Assembly: GCA_035236585.1 (NCBI GenBank)
Contig: CP141139.1
Span: forward strand, 50,785,217-50,849,216
Origin: Warburgia ugandensis
Lineage: Eukaryota; Streptophyta; Magnoliopsida; Canellales; Canellaceae
Length of the DNA stretch: 64,000 bases
Reading direction: 5' to 3'
In this document: positions 46,861-59,700 of the stretch, in pieces
How the letters are laid out: every line of letters starts with the position of its first letter
Numbering within the stretch: position 1 is the first letter of the stretch
Program-made: the position numbers and the translations under genes
The notes under the pieces: model-generated
What the model was told of the DNA's origin: nothing
The model's database searches: none
The model's input: only the letters and a program-made list of their open reading frames with translations

Positions 46861-47600
46861 CCCTTTTTCTCTTTTCTGAACAAAACTAGAAAGGAAACAA
46901 ACTACAACAAGTTAATGGATGTATTTAAACATGTCCAAATCAATATTCTATTTCTCAATGCAATTAAAATCATCCTCTCCTATTCCAAGTTCTTAAAGGA
47001 GCTCTACACAAGAAAAGGAGAGCTAAATGTACAAAAGAAAGATTTTCTCACTGAGCAGGTAAACTCTTTGATTCAACAAAAGACCCCACCGGTGTTTAGA
47101 GACATAGGTTGTCCCATCATTTCTTGCATTATTGGAGATCATGTCATATATAGGGCATTACTTGACCCAAGGGTGACTATAAACTCTTTGCCATACTCTA
47201 TTTATGAGTAGCTAAGACTTTTTGAGTCAAAACCAACCACTACCATGCTAAAATTAGTGGATAGATTTGTCAAGATACCCTATGGTTTGGCTGCAAATGT
47301 ATGATATAGGCGGACAAGTTCTATTACTCAATTGATTTCATTGTACTAGACACCCAACCTGTATCTACTCCCTTTAGTTAGATTCTAGTCATCCTTGGAT
47401 ATCCATTCTTGACGACGTCCAACACCATTATTAACTATAGGAATGGTGTAATGAATTTGTCATTCCGCAACATGAAAGTTAAGTTAAATGTTTTTAACAC
47501 TGATCAATGACATTTAGACCTCAATGATTCTTGCAATGTCAATTTGATTGAGAGTCTCATTAATGCCATTCATCCACCATCGTCCTTCTCTGATAACACT
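46861..47600 (+). pseudogene. Element D protease
   Basis: Open stretch 46915-47211 holds LKELYTRKGELNVQKKDFLTEQVNSLIQQKTPPVFRD, CPIISCIIGDHVI and the active-site segment ALLDPRVTINSLPYS. Asp is kept, but the expected LGA after it reads PRV. Downstream: DRFVKIPYGLAANV, IDFIVLDTQPVSTP, VILGYPFLTTSNTIINYRNGVMNLSF. A stop follows YSIYE (about 47209). Non-functional. Confidence 0.88.
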
Positions 47601-48310
47601 TGAGGTAACCTTGTTCTAGTTGCACCCAAGAAATTTAGGGTCACGGTAGTAAAAATGAGGATAATGAGTTAGTACCATCCCACATGACCACCAGATGGAA
47701 AGTTTGTATTGATTATTGTAAATTGAACGTGGTCACGAGGCAAGATCATTTTCCTCTACCCTTCATTAACCAAATGTTAGAGAGGTTGGTAGGACACAGT
47801 TATTACTATTTTATAGATGGATACTCTAGTTACAACCAGATTCCTACAGCACTAGACGATCAGGATAAGACCTTCTTCACCTACCCTTTTGGAACTTTTG
47901 CTTACCGACTATGCCTTTTAAAATTAGTAACATTCCTGCTACATTTCAAAGGTGTACATTGAGCATTTTCTTTGATAAGAAAGGTTTCTTGAGGTGTTTA
48001 TGGATGACTTCTCAGTATTTGGATCATCATTTGATGAGTGCTTGCACCACTTGAAATTAGTTCTTGTAAGGTGTCAGGAGAAAAGTCTTGTTTTAAACTA
48101 GAAAAAGTGTCATTTTATGGTACAAAATGAGATAATTTTAGGCCATATAATATCATCCAATGGGATAGAAGTCGATAAGGAAAAAGTGGATTTGATAGCC
48201 AACCTTCCTCCACCAAGGATGATGAAAGAAATTCTCTCCTTTTTAAGACATGCTAGCTTTTATAGATACTTCATCAAGGATTTTAGCAAAATTTCCAAGC
48301 CCCTTTGAAA
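47601..48310 (+). pseudogene. Element D reverse transcriptase
   Basis: Begins truncated: the protease-RT linker and first part of RT present in E1 (3300-3830) are missing, and the sequence jumps from HPPSSFSDNT to a PKKFRVTVV segment. Then TTRWKVCIDYCKLNVVTRQDHF, the HSYYYFIDGYSSYNQIP block, a frameshift after FGTFAYR, catalytic VFMDDFSVFG near 48000, HLKLVLVRCQEKSL, and from 48117 EIILGHIISSNGIEVDKEKVDLIANLPPPR and FLRHASFYRYFIKDFSKISKPL. Confidence 0.9.
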
Positions 48311-48784
48311 GGAGGCCATTTTTTACTTTGATGAGGATTGTAAGAATGCATTCAAGTGAGTCAAGGCTGAGTTAACTTCAGCAGCCATTATCTGACCACT
48401 AGATTGGAGTGCACCATTTGAGATAATGTGTGATGTGTCGGATTATGTGATTGGACCTATTTTGGGGCAGCCCATTGACAAACTTTCCCATGTAATATAT
48501 TATGCTAATAAAGCACTGTAGTGTTTGCTCTAGATAAGCTTAGACCTTACTTGTTATGGTCTAAAGTTATAGTGTGCTCGGACCACATAGCTTTAAAATA
48601 CCTCCTTTTTAAAAAGGATGCGAAACTTAGGTTGATCAGTTTGATACTACTGCTACAAGAGTTTGACTTAGAAATTTGGGACAAGAAAGGTTCTAACAAT
48701 GTTGTAGCAGATCACTTATCCAGAATAGTGGTGGAGCATACTAGCGATCACATGCCTATAACTAAATCCATCTTGGATGAATAG
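48311..48784 (+). pseudogene. Element D RNase H
   Basis: Shows [38 protein letters not shown] and then [61 protein letters not shown]. Between ANKAL and VFALD about 20 residues are missing compared with E1 (its [17 protein letters not shown]), which removes the catalytic Glu. The deletion lies at about 48518-48522. Confidence 0.88.
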
Positions 48785-50060
48785 TTATTGCATATTTCCA
48801 AGTTGTCTTGGTATGGTGATATTGTTAATTATTTTGTTACAAAACAAATGCGTAATCATTGGACTAAACAAGATAAAAAGATATTTTTGATCGTGGTTAG
48901 ATATTTTACTTGGGACGGCCCATACTTATTCAAGTATTATTCTGATTAGGTGATTAGGAAATGCAGACTCAATAGTGAGCATAATAGGATCATCTCCTTC
49001 TGTTATGATCATGATGGGGGCCCATTTTAACTCTAGAAAGATAGTTGTAAAAATTTTGAAGTGTGGTTTTTATTGGCTTATCATATTTAAGGATGCACAT
49101 GCTTATTGCACAACAAGTGTGAGGTGTCAAATATTAAGTAGTCTAGGAAGACGAAATAGGATGCCCTTAAACCCAGTTCTTGTGGTAGAACCATTCGATG
49201 TTTGGGGCATAGCTTTTATAGGACCCTTTCCTAATTCTTTTTGAAATCTTTACATCCTAGTGGGAATGGACTATGTGTCCAAGTGGGTGGAGGCTATACC
49301 CTGCCAAACAATGACCACAAAGTTGTTGTAAAATTCTTAGAATAAAATATCTTTGCAAGGTTTGGTACTCCAATAGCCATAATAGGTGATGTGGGAAAAA
49401 ACTTTTGTGATAAAGTGGTTGAGAATTTATTGAGAAAGTATGGTGTCAACCATAGAATAGCTACCCTGTACCAACCTCTGACCAGTGGCCAAGTAGAGCT
49501 ATCCAATAGGGGGATAAAGTGAATTTTAAAGAAGACAATCAATCCAAGTAGGAAAGACTGGTCTATGAGACCTAATGATGATTTGTGGGCTTATTGTATA
49601 GCATATAAAACTCCTATAGGAATGTCACCTTACCTCCTGGTCTGTGGTACAACTTGCCACTTACTAGTAGAGTTAGAGCACAAAGCATATTGAGCTATCA
49701 AAAAGCTCAATTTTGACTTAGATTCTATTGGGACATATCGAAAACTCCAACTCAATGAGTTGGAAGAATTGAGGAAAGATGCATATGACTTGGCATGATT
49801 ATACGAGGAACAGATGAAGGTTACACATGATCACCAAATTTAAAAAAATTCCTTCACACTTGGACAAAAGGTCTTATTGCATCTCTTCTTAAGAAAATTC
49901 ATATATAGATGGATCATACCTTATATAGCACACACAATCTATCCTCATGGGGCCATCAAGATTGAGAAGGATGGAGAAATCCAAAAAGTCAATGGTTAGA
50001 GGTTAAAACTTTTCCTAGAGATGCCTAATGATAAGATTGATGAGATACTATTAGAGGCAC
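48785..50060 (+). pseudogene. Element D integrase
   Basis: ISKLSWYGDIVNYFV and RNHWTKQDKKIFL begin the domain. The zinc-binding part is frameshifted (GAHFNSRK, FKDAHAYCTTSVRC, so one Cys of the pair is altered). The core has GIAFIGPFP, with the first catalytic Asp replaced by Ala, then IIGDVGKNF and TSGQVELSN with the other two acidic residues kept. C-terminal motifs: [63 protein letters not shown]. Stops at several places. Confidence 0.9.
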
Positions 50061-51837
50061 CTCATTATTATAACCCAACTTAGATTACCTCTCCAGGAAC
50101 CCTTGTAGATTACCATCATTGCACTCATCATTATGTTTGATGTAAAATGTAAAACTTAGCACTCCCTAGGAGGCAACCTAGATGCTTTTAAAATGTCCAT
50201 CTTCTTCATCTTTCCATATAGCGTGCTCTGTTTTCAAACAATGGGGACAATGTTTCATTCAGGTTGGGGGGTGTAGATGCATAGAGGGATTTTAAATTTT
50301 CTTGAGCTTTTCAAAATAAAAAATAAAATTTTTGGAAGTGTTCCCTTACTATGATGAGAATTGGATGTTCATAATTTGGTAATTCTACTATTTTCACCTC
50401 TTAATGGGAGTGTATATGATTGGTTTTGCATATTATTCATGTGTTAAAGCATTTTATGAAAATTCTTGATAACAATTTACACACAGCACATAGTCAAGAC
50501 TAATAGAGAGGTATGTCTTAGAAACCCTGAGGAAAATCAGTGGAGACCTATAACCTAGTGAGTTTAGAGACTATATTCTTTTAGAGAGTTATAACTAATT
50601 CCATAGTTTTCTTCACCATACATAACTTAGTGTGATCCTTTTATCCTTGTTTTGGATAACTATCAAGAAAAAATAGTTGTAATAGCTTTATTTTCAAAAA
50701 ATTTATTGAATCTGATAGGCTTTAAGAAACTTAAGAAATGATATAGGCCACCTTTGTTCAACCCAGAGACATAAAGCCTATGTAGTATATTTCAGACCAC
50801 TAGTTAGCCCTTTGAGCCTATTATTAAGCCTTTCTTCCTTAACCTCACTCACATTAACCTAGAAAAACTAGTAAAATAAATACCATTACCTATTTTTAAA
50901 ATGACTAAAGTTAGTAGAAAAGTTCATAAAGGGACAAAAAGTCAACAAAGTGAGAAAATTAGTAATCTTTCATCTAAAGAAAGAAAAAGTGAAAAGAAAT
51001 AAGTATAAAAGAAGAGGAAGAAGTGAAAGACAAGAATACAAAGGAAATTCATTTCAGTAAAACTTAAAAGTGTATTAACAGATATTCATTGAAGACCTTT
51101 ACTCCATTTTGAACCTTTGAAATCTTTATACCATTCTTTTTAGAATCCCACCTAAGCCTACATTTCGTCCTAATTAAAGATATGTGGATCTTAGGTGGAA
51201 CATAGCCTTAATGAGGAGATAAAACAAAGGGATTAAGGTAAAATACCCCTAAAATTCTTCTTAAGACATCCACTATTAAGGATCACTTTTCTTTGTCTCT
51301 TTAGTACTTCAAAGTTTATGTGAACCATTAGCTTTGTTGAATCCAGTCATATAATGAGAGAAATATGTTTAAACCCTTATCTGAGAGCTCCATTTCTAAG
51401 AGTATACCTGTGATGATTTGAGGTCAAGACATATTTCCAATGGGATTTAAGCATATTCAATTAGAAGTCATGACTTATATGGCTGCACACACACATACAC
51501 TTCAAGAAATAACTAGAATGAAATGTCTTTATTATGTGTATGATTTGTAAAATTGTCAATCATCTCCATTAAGTTGTAAAAAACTAGTAGAGTGCTATGG
51601 AATGAGGATTCTCTGTGATGAAATAGTAGACTCAACCTTAGAGAATTTTGTGGGATATTCATTGCAAACCCTCACGAAGCTTAACTTGTCCACTAGGGGT
51701 ATCCATGGGGTTTAAGGGCTTGTTGCATGTGCAAAATGCAATTGTAAGTACATACAAAAGTGACACTTTGTACTAGTTTTTGAAAAATAATTTTTGGCAT
51801 GTTTTGTTGGGACTAGAAAAATGCTAGTTTGGGTGTG
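50061..51837 (+). other. Element D non-coding 3' tail with polypurine tract
   Basis: Uninterrupted version of the tail: ttagattacctctccagga, aaaacttagcac ... ggaggcaacc, the ggggacaatgtttcattcagg block, ttggggggtgtagatgcat, then AT-rich sequence to tttgggtgtg before the LTR. No envelope-like gene was recognised. Confidence 0.8.
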
Positions 51838-54490
51838 TGATAAGTGTTTAATTTTTCATAAAAACCACCCAATTAGTTACCCATGTGTTACAACTTATAG
51901 AGGTAAATTAGGTTTTTTAGACCAAAATTCATAATGCATGATTTTTTGACCTAATAAAGTAAAAGTATAGTATTTTGTAGATCCAAAGCTAATCCAAGGT
52001 AAGTATGTGATTAATCATTTTTATAATATTTAATTACAAAATTTCACTTTTTTGTAGGAAGAAAGATGATGATCTGATGATTGAGATCGATTAGGAAGAA
52101 ATTGAATATAAAGATCAAAAGATTGAGTCAAAGCCTCAAAATCATCACTTCAATATGAAACCAAAGGCCAAAATCATCTTACGGGCCAGTAATGGATGTG
52201 ATTAAAGGAGCTAAAGATGGCCAAAGTGGGCCCATGGAGTAAGCCATGCATTCCCACCATCTTTGCATGGAAGCTACTTAAGCCACCTTAGCTAGATAAG
52301 CCATGAGAGAAGGTTGCAAGCTAAGGAATTCCAGCCACTCAAGCCAAGGGATAGGGCTAAGAAGTTAAGCTAAGAAAGCTTCCAAAGCCAGCCATGAAGC
52401 CTACCCAATGGAGCCCTCAAAGTGAGCCATCTAAGCCATCAAGTTAAGTTAAATGGAAGGTTAAAATTGGAGGAGATTCAAGAAGATTATCCATGAGATA
52501 TTTTGAAGATAATTATGGGAAATCTTATTAGAATAAGATGGCATTTGGACGAATGGGATGAGAGCATTCCATTTTTAGTGTTTTTCTCACTTTTACCCAC
52601 TTTTTTTCTCAATTTCCACCTCATCCTTAAGATGCACTACGAATTTCCATTGTAGAGTTGCATCTTTCCAAAACTCTATCACATTCCACCTATTAGGAAA
52701 CTTCCCAACCAACCAAAATTCTCCACCTCACACCCTCCATCTTATTTCCACTCAATTTTCCTAAATTATAGAAGGTTCAAAGATTTTGGAAGGAAGGAGA
52801 TGCCCCTTCTTAAAAAGGTGGTGTCTCCCACCGACTCCCCTTCCTTAAGACAACTACCTTACACTCACTTCCTCTTTAGAAAATCCTAGCCTTTCCCTTA
52901 TCTTAGCCAGTCAAATTGATGATACTTTAATCACCACCACACCATCACATTAGGGCACCGTAGAAAAAAATAGAAGAACAAGAATAAAAACCCAGTAAAA
53001 ATCCAAGCAAGGGAGAACTTTCCACTTAGGGAAAAAGATCTATCCTCCCTTGAAGGGCACACCCTCTTCCTACAACACATTCTCCTCTGTTTTGCTTTTG
53101 TTTTGTGGACTCCTTGGGTTCTGTAACTCCCTTCCAAGGTGTGTGCTTCTTCCTCAAGTGTTCAACATATGCTTTTTGGGGTGTTTGATTCATCTTTGAA
53201 GGTTGGTTAGCTTCCTTGTTCTTTTTGCTTGAATTTACTTCTTTTTGTACTAGTTTGCCTTATTTGCCTTTGTCTTTCCTTACTTTTAAATCTAAGATTC
53301 AAGGCTAGTTTTCCCTTGAAGTTACATCCAAGAGAATTCATCTTGAATCTAGTTTTTCCCTTTACCATTATATCTTTGTTCTCTTTCAGCAGTCTTGATT
53401 TCCAACTTTGTTTGCTTCAGTTTCCATTAGTGATTTTTGGAATGATTGAAGAAGCATTAGCTTGTAATTAAGGATTGATTATGATTAAGTGAATGTCATT
53501 GTAATAGAATTTGAATCAAATTTGGATTACATGTATGGGGTATTATGTTGATGAATTTTTTATATGATTCAATGAAGTTAGTTGGAATTTTCATCTCATG
53601 TTTGTGTCTAGAAGTTAATTATCTTTATTATTGAATGTTTGATTGCATTAGAAGTGATTAATTCCATATTTTACATGTTCTATTCATTGTATGATTCAAT
53701 TGTCACGCTGCTAGAATTTCTTTTCATGAATGGTTTGTGTTAATTTCCAGCACCATACAACTCATGTTCACTTGATTTTTCAAGAGCCCAACTAGATTAT
53801 TAGATATCTTAGTTAATGTTAGAATAAGATTATGAGCATAGCTTTTCAAAGTAGTATATTAAATCTATTCCTATCCAATGAATCATTCATACCATTCCAT
53901 GGTTACATGGATGATGCTTGGATAGTTTTCCTTTCATTGTTTGTTAGTGGTAATTTTTCCTTTATTTTTCTTGCTTAGTTGTAGTTAGATTTCATTAGTT
54001 TGCATCTTAATTAGTTTGGAAGTAATTAATTTTGTCACACTTGCTAAAGTACTTGATTTGGTTGCTTAGTTTTCTTAGTTTTGCATTATTAGGAAAGTAG
54101 TTTGTTAAAGCATGTTTCCTTAGATTAGTTGTTAATTTCATATTTAGGAAAGATCATTTAAGGAAGTTGCTAAGCTGCATTTTAGGAAAGTTTCACTTTA
54201 GGAAAGTCATAATATTAGAGGTTTTTAATTTAGGAAAGTTTTAATTTTAGAAAGTGCATGTTTTAGGAAAGTTTTAAAATTAGCATGTTTCTTGTTTTTT
54301 CTTAGTTTCCAATTTCATGTGTTAATATCCAATTCTAGTTTAGGTTAAAAATTCTCTTGAATTTTGGCTGAGTTCAATAGTTTAAAGTAGGGATCACTAG
54401 TATCACATTAGTTCAACTCCTCATGCGATCAACCTCGCTAGCATACTCAAATGTTTCATGCACTTGTGAGTTTTAATCAAAACAACAACA
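51838..54490 (+). repeat. Element D 3' LTR (separate subfamily)
   Basis: Begins TGATAAGTGTTTAATTT after the polypurine tract and ends in AAACAACAACA, directly followed by CACTA transposase codons on the minus strand. It is about 2.65 kb and hardly alignable to the other Athila LTRs except at its ends. It contains a cluster of AAGCCA/AAGCTA hexamers (about 52230-52450) and a TTTAGGAAAGT array (about 54088-54275). The open frames at 52931-53471 show no family motif. Confidence 0.85.
54088..54275 (+). repeat. Degenerate TTTAGGAAAGT array in the element D LTR
   Basis: Seven to eight copies spaced 12-60 bases apart, all on the plus strand, in the last fifth of the LTR. Function unknown. Confidence 0.75.
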
Positions 54491-55371
54491 CTTCCATGCT
54501 GGGCTATTTGTTGGATGGCGTGGAAAGCTATCAGCTACACTATCCTTGGTTTTCCATACTAATTTTTTTGTTGTCTTTGTACTATAGAACATTCTTTTGA
54601 ACCATGGAATAGAGGGGAAGTACCATAGAACCTTTACAGAAATGTCTATAACTGTCTTTAGTTGAATTCTTCTTTAACTTCCATCTTAATTTTCCACAAG
54701 TTGGGCATGCAATTTTATCCTTGTGTTCCTTCCTATACAAGATACAATCATTGGGACACACATGTATCTTCTCATACTTCAGCCCTAGTGCAACTAGGTT
54801 TGTCTTTGCCTCCCATGTGGACCTCGCCAATTTATTATCCTTTGGTAGCATCTTACCCCCTTCTTTATTATCCTTCAATAGCATCTTACCCCTTCTTTTA
54901 AGACTTCTATAATACCTTGATCTAAAAAAAAAAATCTTGATTTCATGTTGTAAAGTTCTACCACTACAAACAAGTTAATATAATCTTTACACTCATGGTA
55001 CAATAGCTTATCGTCTTCCTCTAATATTGTAGTATGATGTTCGGCATTATCCTGGAAGTTATCATATGCATTTTGAAACATTAGTACAACTATACTATTT
55101 GCAACACTTTGTGCAGTGTTTTCATATCTTCTAGGCCTTATCAAGGGCCTATGCTAAAGTTTTTCTTCATGCCAAATCCATGGGTGATAGCTTTCATTGA
55201 TTCCATTGAAGCAAAAGTGTTCTCTTAATAACCTACAGTTACTTTTTTCGAGTTTTCACATTTCGAGCATGGACAATGCATGTGATTACGATTAACAACT
55301 ACCCTAAGTGCGAACTCTATGTGATTTTGTATTCTCTCATCATATTCTTTTGATGCTCTTGTCATAGTCAT
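54491..55371 (-). pseudogene. CACTA TNP2-type transposase, N-terminal part
   Basis: The start is placed at 55371 (MTMTRASKEYDERIQNHIEF). It continues ALRVVVNRNHMHCPCSKCEN, the Cys-rich transposase-associated domain, with a stop after about 50 codons. Then come an NESYHPWIWHEEKL segment, 55144-54875 with LLYHECKDYINLFVVVELYNMKS, and 54884-54582 with LGLKYEKIHVCPNDCILYRKEHKD and CPTCGKLRWK. Finally SFPRHPTNSPAWK ends exactly at the element D LTR. A short in-frame duplication (KDNKEGGKMLPKDNK) lies near 54850. Strand and domain order fit the C-terminal part at 26160-28362, so both are probably one gene split by the nest, or two copies of one family. Confidence 0.9.
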
Positions 55372-55434
55372 CCTATCATATTTGTTCAATTATCTCAAGA
55401 AATTGCAGCAAATATGTGTGTAGAGACATGTTGC

Positions 55435-55550
55435 ACATGAAAAGATTAGGTTAGGCATTTTACCAAACACAGGGTATACAAGAATTGTAAGTATTTAAAA
55501 TAACTAAATTACATGCATGCACACATATGGAAAATTTCAATTAAGAATGA
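55435..55550 (+). repeat. Direct repeat X, right copy
   Basis: Matches 24563-24678. It lies 64 bases upstream of the transposase start codon on the minus strand, so it is probably the element's 5' untranslated or subterminal region. CACTA-like sequence ends here: the expected palindrome array does not follow. Confidence 0.85.
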
Positions 55551-58500
55551 TTGCTGGTTATTTGTAAGGTATTTAGAAGTTATTTGTATTGATTACTCGT
55601 AGGTGTAGACTCTCTCAAGTGTCTTTAGACGTATACATTATCTTTTCTTATTCATGGTGATTATGTTTTGTAGATCTAAGTGACTCATCATGTTTGGAAT
55701 TGGTTAGATAGACTAGAAATCAAATTTGACAACCACTGGATTCTTTTATCCTATGTTTCTTTGAGTCAAAAATGAAAATCATTCATTTCTATTTCATTTT
55801 TTAAAGACTCAAAACAATTGGCTTGGATTGTCTAAATGTGATGGTTTCTTGTGAGTTACTCAATTTTAACATGCTACACATGATGAATAGTTTAGATCTT
55901 TTGGAAAAAAAATACTTTAGAGGTAGAGTCTACATCGACAAAGATTCATTTAATTTTCAAAATCTTAAGGGGGTTAGCAGGTCCATTGTCTCGCTTATCC
56001 CCATGTTATGTCCATTCATGGCAGTGATAGTAGTAGTAGCAGCAATAGTTGTAACAATAGTAGTAATGATGTGGTCATTCCATTGTCATAATTGTGTCTT
56101 TCTAGACTTGATTGATGTGGGAGACCACTCTAATAGTTGAGGGCACTAGATGTAAGAATTGGACCCTCTCATTTAGCTCAACTACCAATGAGTAAAGGTG
56201 GGTATGTCCCCCATCTCTTCGAACACCTCCTTCCATTTAAATGAAATATAAAATGATAGATTTCACATGTTTCTATTCATTTACTTTTTTTTAAACAAAT
56301 ATGTATGTGCATGGTCCAATTTTTTGCCAAATTCACTAAGGATTTATATTTTAGTTGTATTTGGTGGATATTTTTATAATTGTTAGGAAATGATAAATTA
56401 CCTCGTTCAATTGACATAGTTCTATCCCCTAAAATCCTCTTCCTAGTTTTTAGAGGCCTTAAAAATACTTCTTTTGCTTTGGCATGAAAACGCCAACCTT
56501 TTACATCACTAAATAGTCAAAAGACTAGAAACTGGATGAAAATATACCAATGAGAAATACTATTTTGACTAAATTTCAAAATCGACTCCAAAATAGCACT
56601 TAACTAAGCTCTACCTTTTGATGATTTGACCTATCCATCTTGTTGGGAACCCTAAAGATTGGCTAGACACTATATTTTATGACCTTCAGATGATTTTTAT
56701 CTTTGGATTTTAAAATTTTGAATTGTGAGCAAGGTGTTGATTGAGCTCAATGTGGTGGAGAACTTGAATAAGATAGAAAATGCAAAGATATAATTTAATA
56801 TTAGAGGTGGTGATATTGGCTAGTAAAATTATCTTTTATTATCAACAAAAATTATCCACCGGTAAAAGGTTTAGCAAAATGAGAAACATCTAAGAGCACA
56901 CTCTACTCATTCGATTTTTGAGTCTATGCTTTGCATTTTGATTATATGTATATGATTGTGACAATCTAATTTTCAACTAAAAGCTAGGAGCCAAAAGCAT
57001 TCTATAGGCATAAATTTTTGTAGATAACCTAAATAAGAGAGATTAACAAAACAATTGAGTTAGATTATCCAAATGTGGGACTTAGATAGGCAAGATTTTA
57101 GAGTCAATCTCAAAACTCAGTCAATAAAGTATTTCTGCGTATCAATTCAAATGGTTGTACTATATTATTTCTATCATCCTCATCATTATTTTTTACATAC
57201 TTTATTATTTTCTTTTTCATACATAGGAGTCCTTTGACTGAAAACTCACTTTTGTCCTTTGCAGACATGTAGATCTAGAAAACAAAAGCCAGAAACTCCT
57301 AAGCCCAACCATCAAATGAGTTGCTTATCATCTACAACTATTCTCACTATCATTAATGTTCTTTGTTCTATCATGGCCTAACTTTGATGGTTCCCACTAT
57401 CTCTACCTTACATGTTACTCATCCTATCACCCCAAAATGCTCCACCAACCCAATCTATCTAATTGTATCCTTGAAAATGGGAAGTCTCTCTAATGTCCAA
57501 ATGAAAGAGGTCACCCTAGTAAGCATTGGAACTGGTCCCATCAAGACATGTCAGTTCCAACATAGTTCTCTGGCGCTTGTCATTAGGGCCAGCAATTACA
57601 CTAGAAACATATGGCATGTCTTTAGTGATGGATCATCCCTCTCTTCATGACCATCCATTTTCTCTTCGATTAGAACCCAATCCTAATTGTGGCCATTTGT
57701 AAGTATTAGTGAACCATTAAATATAGTGAAATTCCCCACTACTTAACCCTATATCCAATCATCAATCTAGATAATGAACCTCAAACCACTGCTTTTCGTT
57801 GGCTATAGTTAGTCTAATCAATCATGTTGATCTTTCAATCAATTGTGCTCTCATGCCCAATTTGGAGTCCTTAATTGATTCCCATACACTGTTTGAATGC
57901 TCCCATGGGCTAGGCAAATTCAGCCACTACTTATGTACTTCTTGTTCTATTATCTTGAAAATGCCTTGTGGGATGAGTCATCAAAGATTAGGCACATTGG
58001 GTTTGTCCTACAAAGGAGATAGGGTTCAATGTGATGATATTTGAGTGGAATGGCCATCAAAGGTTTCTAACTTCTAACTATTTGGTTGAAATTTCAAGGA
58101 ATACAATGAATTTCCATAAAATATCTTTCTATAATAGTACCTAACATAATATCATTCCTAGAATATTAATTTATGTAATTAGTGGGCTTTAAGAAAATTT
58201 GAAATTGAGGAATAATAATCTCAGTGCTTACTCTGTTGAATTAGTTGTCAAAGATCAAGACCTATTCTTAGTTTAAAAACTAGAACTTGAAAAACTAGTT
58301 TATGATCATCTTGAATTATATATTTTACTCTTCGAACCAACATGAGTTGATAAGATCAGTACCTTGTTAGAAATCAAAAGCACAATCCCTCTAGTTAGTC
58401 CATTAATTTTAAAGAATTTACACTAGAAGGCTTCTTCTTCTTCCTCTGTAGGTGGCTCATAGTATTGATCTTTGAATACACTAGAGAGAAAAGGAGTTTC

Positions 58501-59700
58501 TAGGTTTTGTTTTTTAAGATTGTTCCATGTGACTCAAAAATATCCAAGTAGGATTTTTACAATATTATATCAATATTTGGTTGTATATAAAAATTTTATA
58601 TGTACTAATAATAGTTAGGTGAGTTGGTTAAAAAGGTATGTTTGTTGTTTTAGAGGTCTTGATATCAAATTCCAACACAAATAAGCTATTTTTTTGATGG
58701 AGTGAGTTAGATTGTCAACTAACTTAATTCCTTATTGAGTGGAGTAATTTTTTCTTTATTTGAAAAAAGCAGTAATGGTTGCATGAAGAAAGTGACTGAG
58801 TAGATAGCAAGAGAAATTGAGTAGAATAACTTGGACAATTGTTTTCTTTTTCTGTTCTTTTTTTATTTATTTATATATTTGACTAATGAGTTTTAGAACT
58901 ATGCTTATTACCAAGCAAGTCACTATCCCTATCAAGATGAAATGGTGATGCAGAGGATGTGGAACTGTCTTTGAGCCGGACAAGTTTATGATTTTGCATG
59001 GATCATGTAGGGTAATTGACATGTGTCATGTGCTGTTTGGTGTGTGTAGAACTAAGATCATGTGTTCATATTTTCAATGGCCTTGTGTGACTTCATCCAA
59101 GCAGCTCCTTTTGGGCTTAATTGGCCATTTGAGAATGCATTTGGTGGACCTACATGAGTGCTTGGGCTGGATTACAAGGTGTACAAGATAAAGGGTGAGG
59201 AGAGTAGCTTGGTGAATGAATATGGGAAGGATCATTGATGGTGAGGGACCCATAAGCTATTGTGCATAATAGTTGGTGCAATACCAAGCATATATAGACT
59301 TGATGAGACAAGATGTGCTATGGGATTTAAGTAGGATTATAAAATGCTTGGAGGAGGCTTATGAGAAAGTAAAGAAGCTGATGGGAAAGGAAATAATGAG
59401 GTTAGACTATTGAGTTTATTTTTCTAGGAGTAAAAAATAATTGGCAATGCAAAAGGAGGGATTAAGAAACTTAATATAGATTAGAAGCATTCTAAGCCTT
59501 ATTGTAGTACACACCAATTGATCTAATATATGACACAAGGTAGATCCATAACCAAAGGGAAGATGGTTTATCAAAGGGGTTGGGTGAGACCAAGATAGAA
59601 TTCATTATAGAATTTAGGTTCATTCTTGACTGATCCGACTTAAAATTCACCATAGAAAGCCAACTCTACAAGAAAGATTTTATATTCTTACTGGAGGAAT
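55551..59700. other. Unassigned AT-rich region
   Basis: No transposon or host protein family was recognised in six frames. The longest open frames (55823-56140, 57363-57650, 57799-58044, 58988-59191) show no motif; 57363-58044 might be pieces of one decayed gene in neighbouring frames. 56010-56075 is a GTAGTARYA-rich simple stretch. A candidate SINE lies at 58611-58760. The region could be old host intergenic DNA or the upstream LTR of the gag at 61109. Confidence 0.5.
58611..58760 (+). repeat. Possible tRNA-derived SINE remnant
   Basis: taggtgagttggttaaaaag resembles a Pol III box A, and tcttgatatcaaattcc about 30 bases later resembles a decayed box B (consensus GGTTCGAATCC). Spacing and order fit a tRNA-like SINE head, and a T-rich end follows near 58750. 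Only the two boxes support this; no second copy was found in the window. Confidence 0.35.

Larger units (their letters stand above)
45541..54490 (+). mobile_element. Athila-like element D, 5' truncated
   Basis: Starts abruptly inside gag (the ttaggcttagg segment that matches 9948 in E2) and runs through protease, RT, RNase H, integrase, tail and a 3' LTR. It lacks the 5' LTR, primer site, leader and Gag N-terminus. The internal region is close to E1 and E2, but the LTR is of a different subfamily (start TGATAAGTG). It is the best reference in the window for the uninterrupted Athila order. Confidence 0.88.

Noticed and set aside
53229..53471. 80-codon hydrophobic frame in the element D LTR
   Set aside because: No family motif, T-rich composition and its position inside an LTR argue against a gene.
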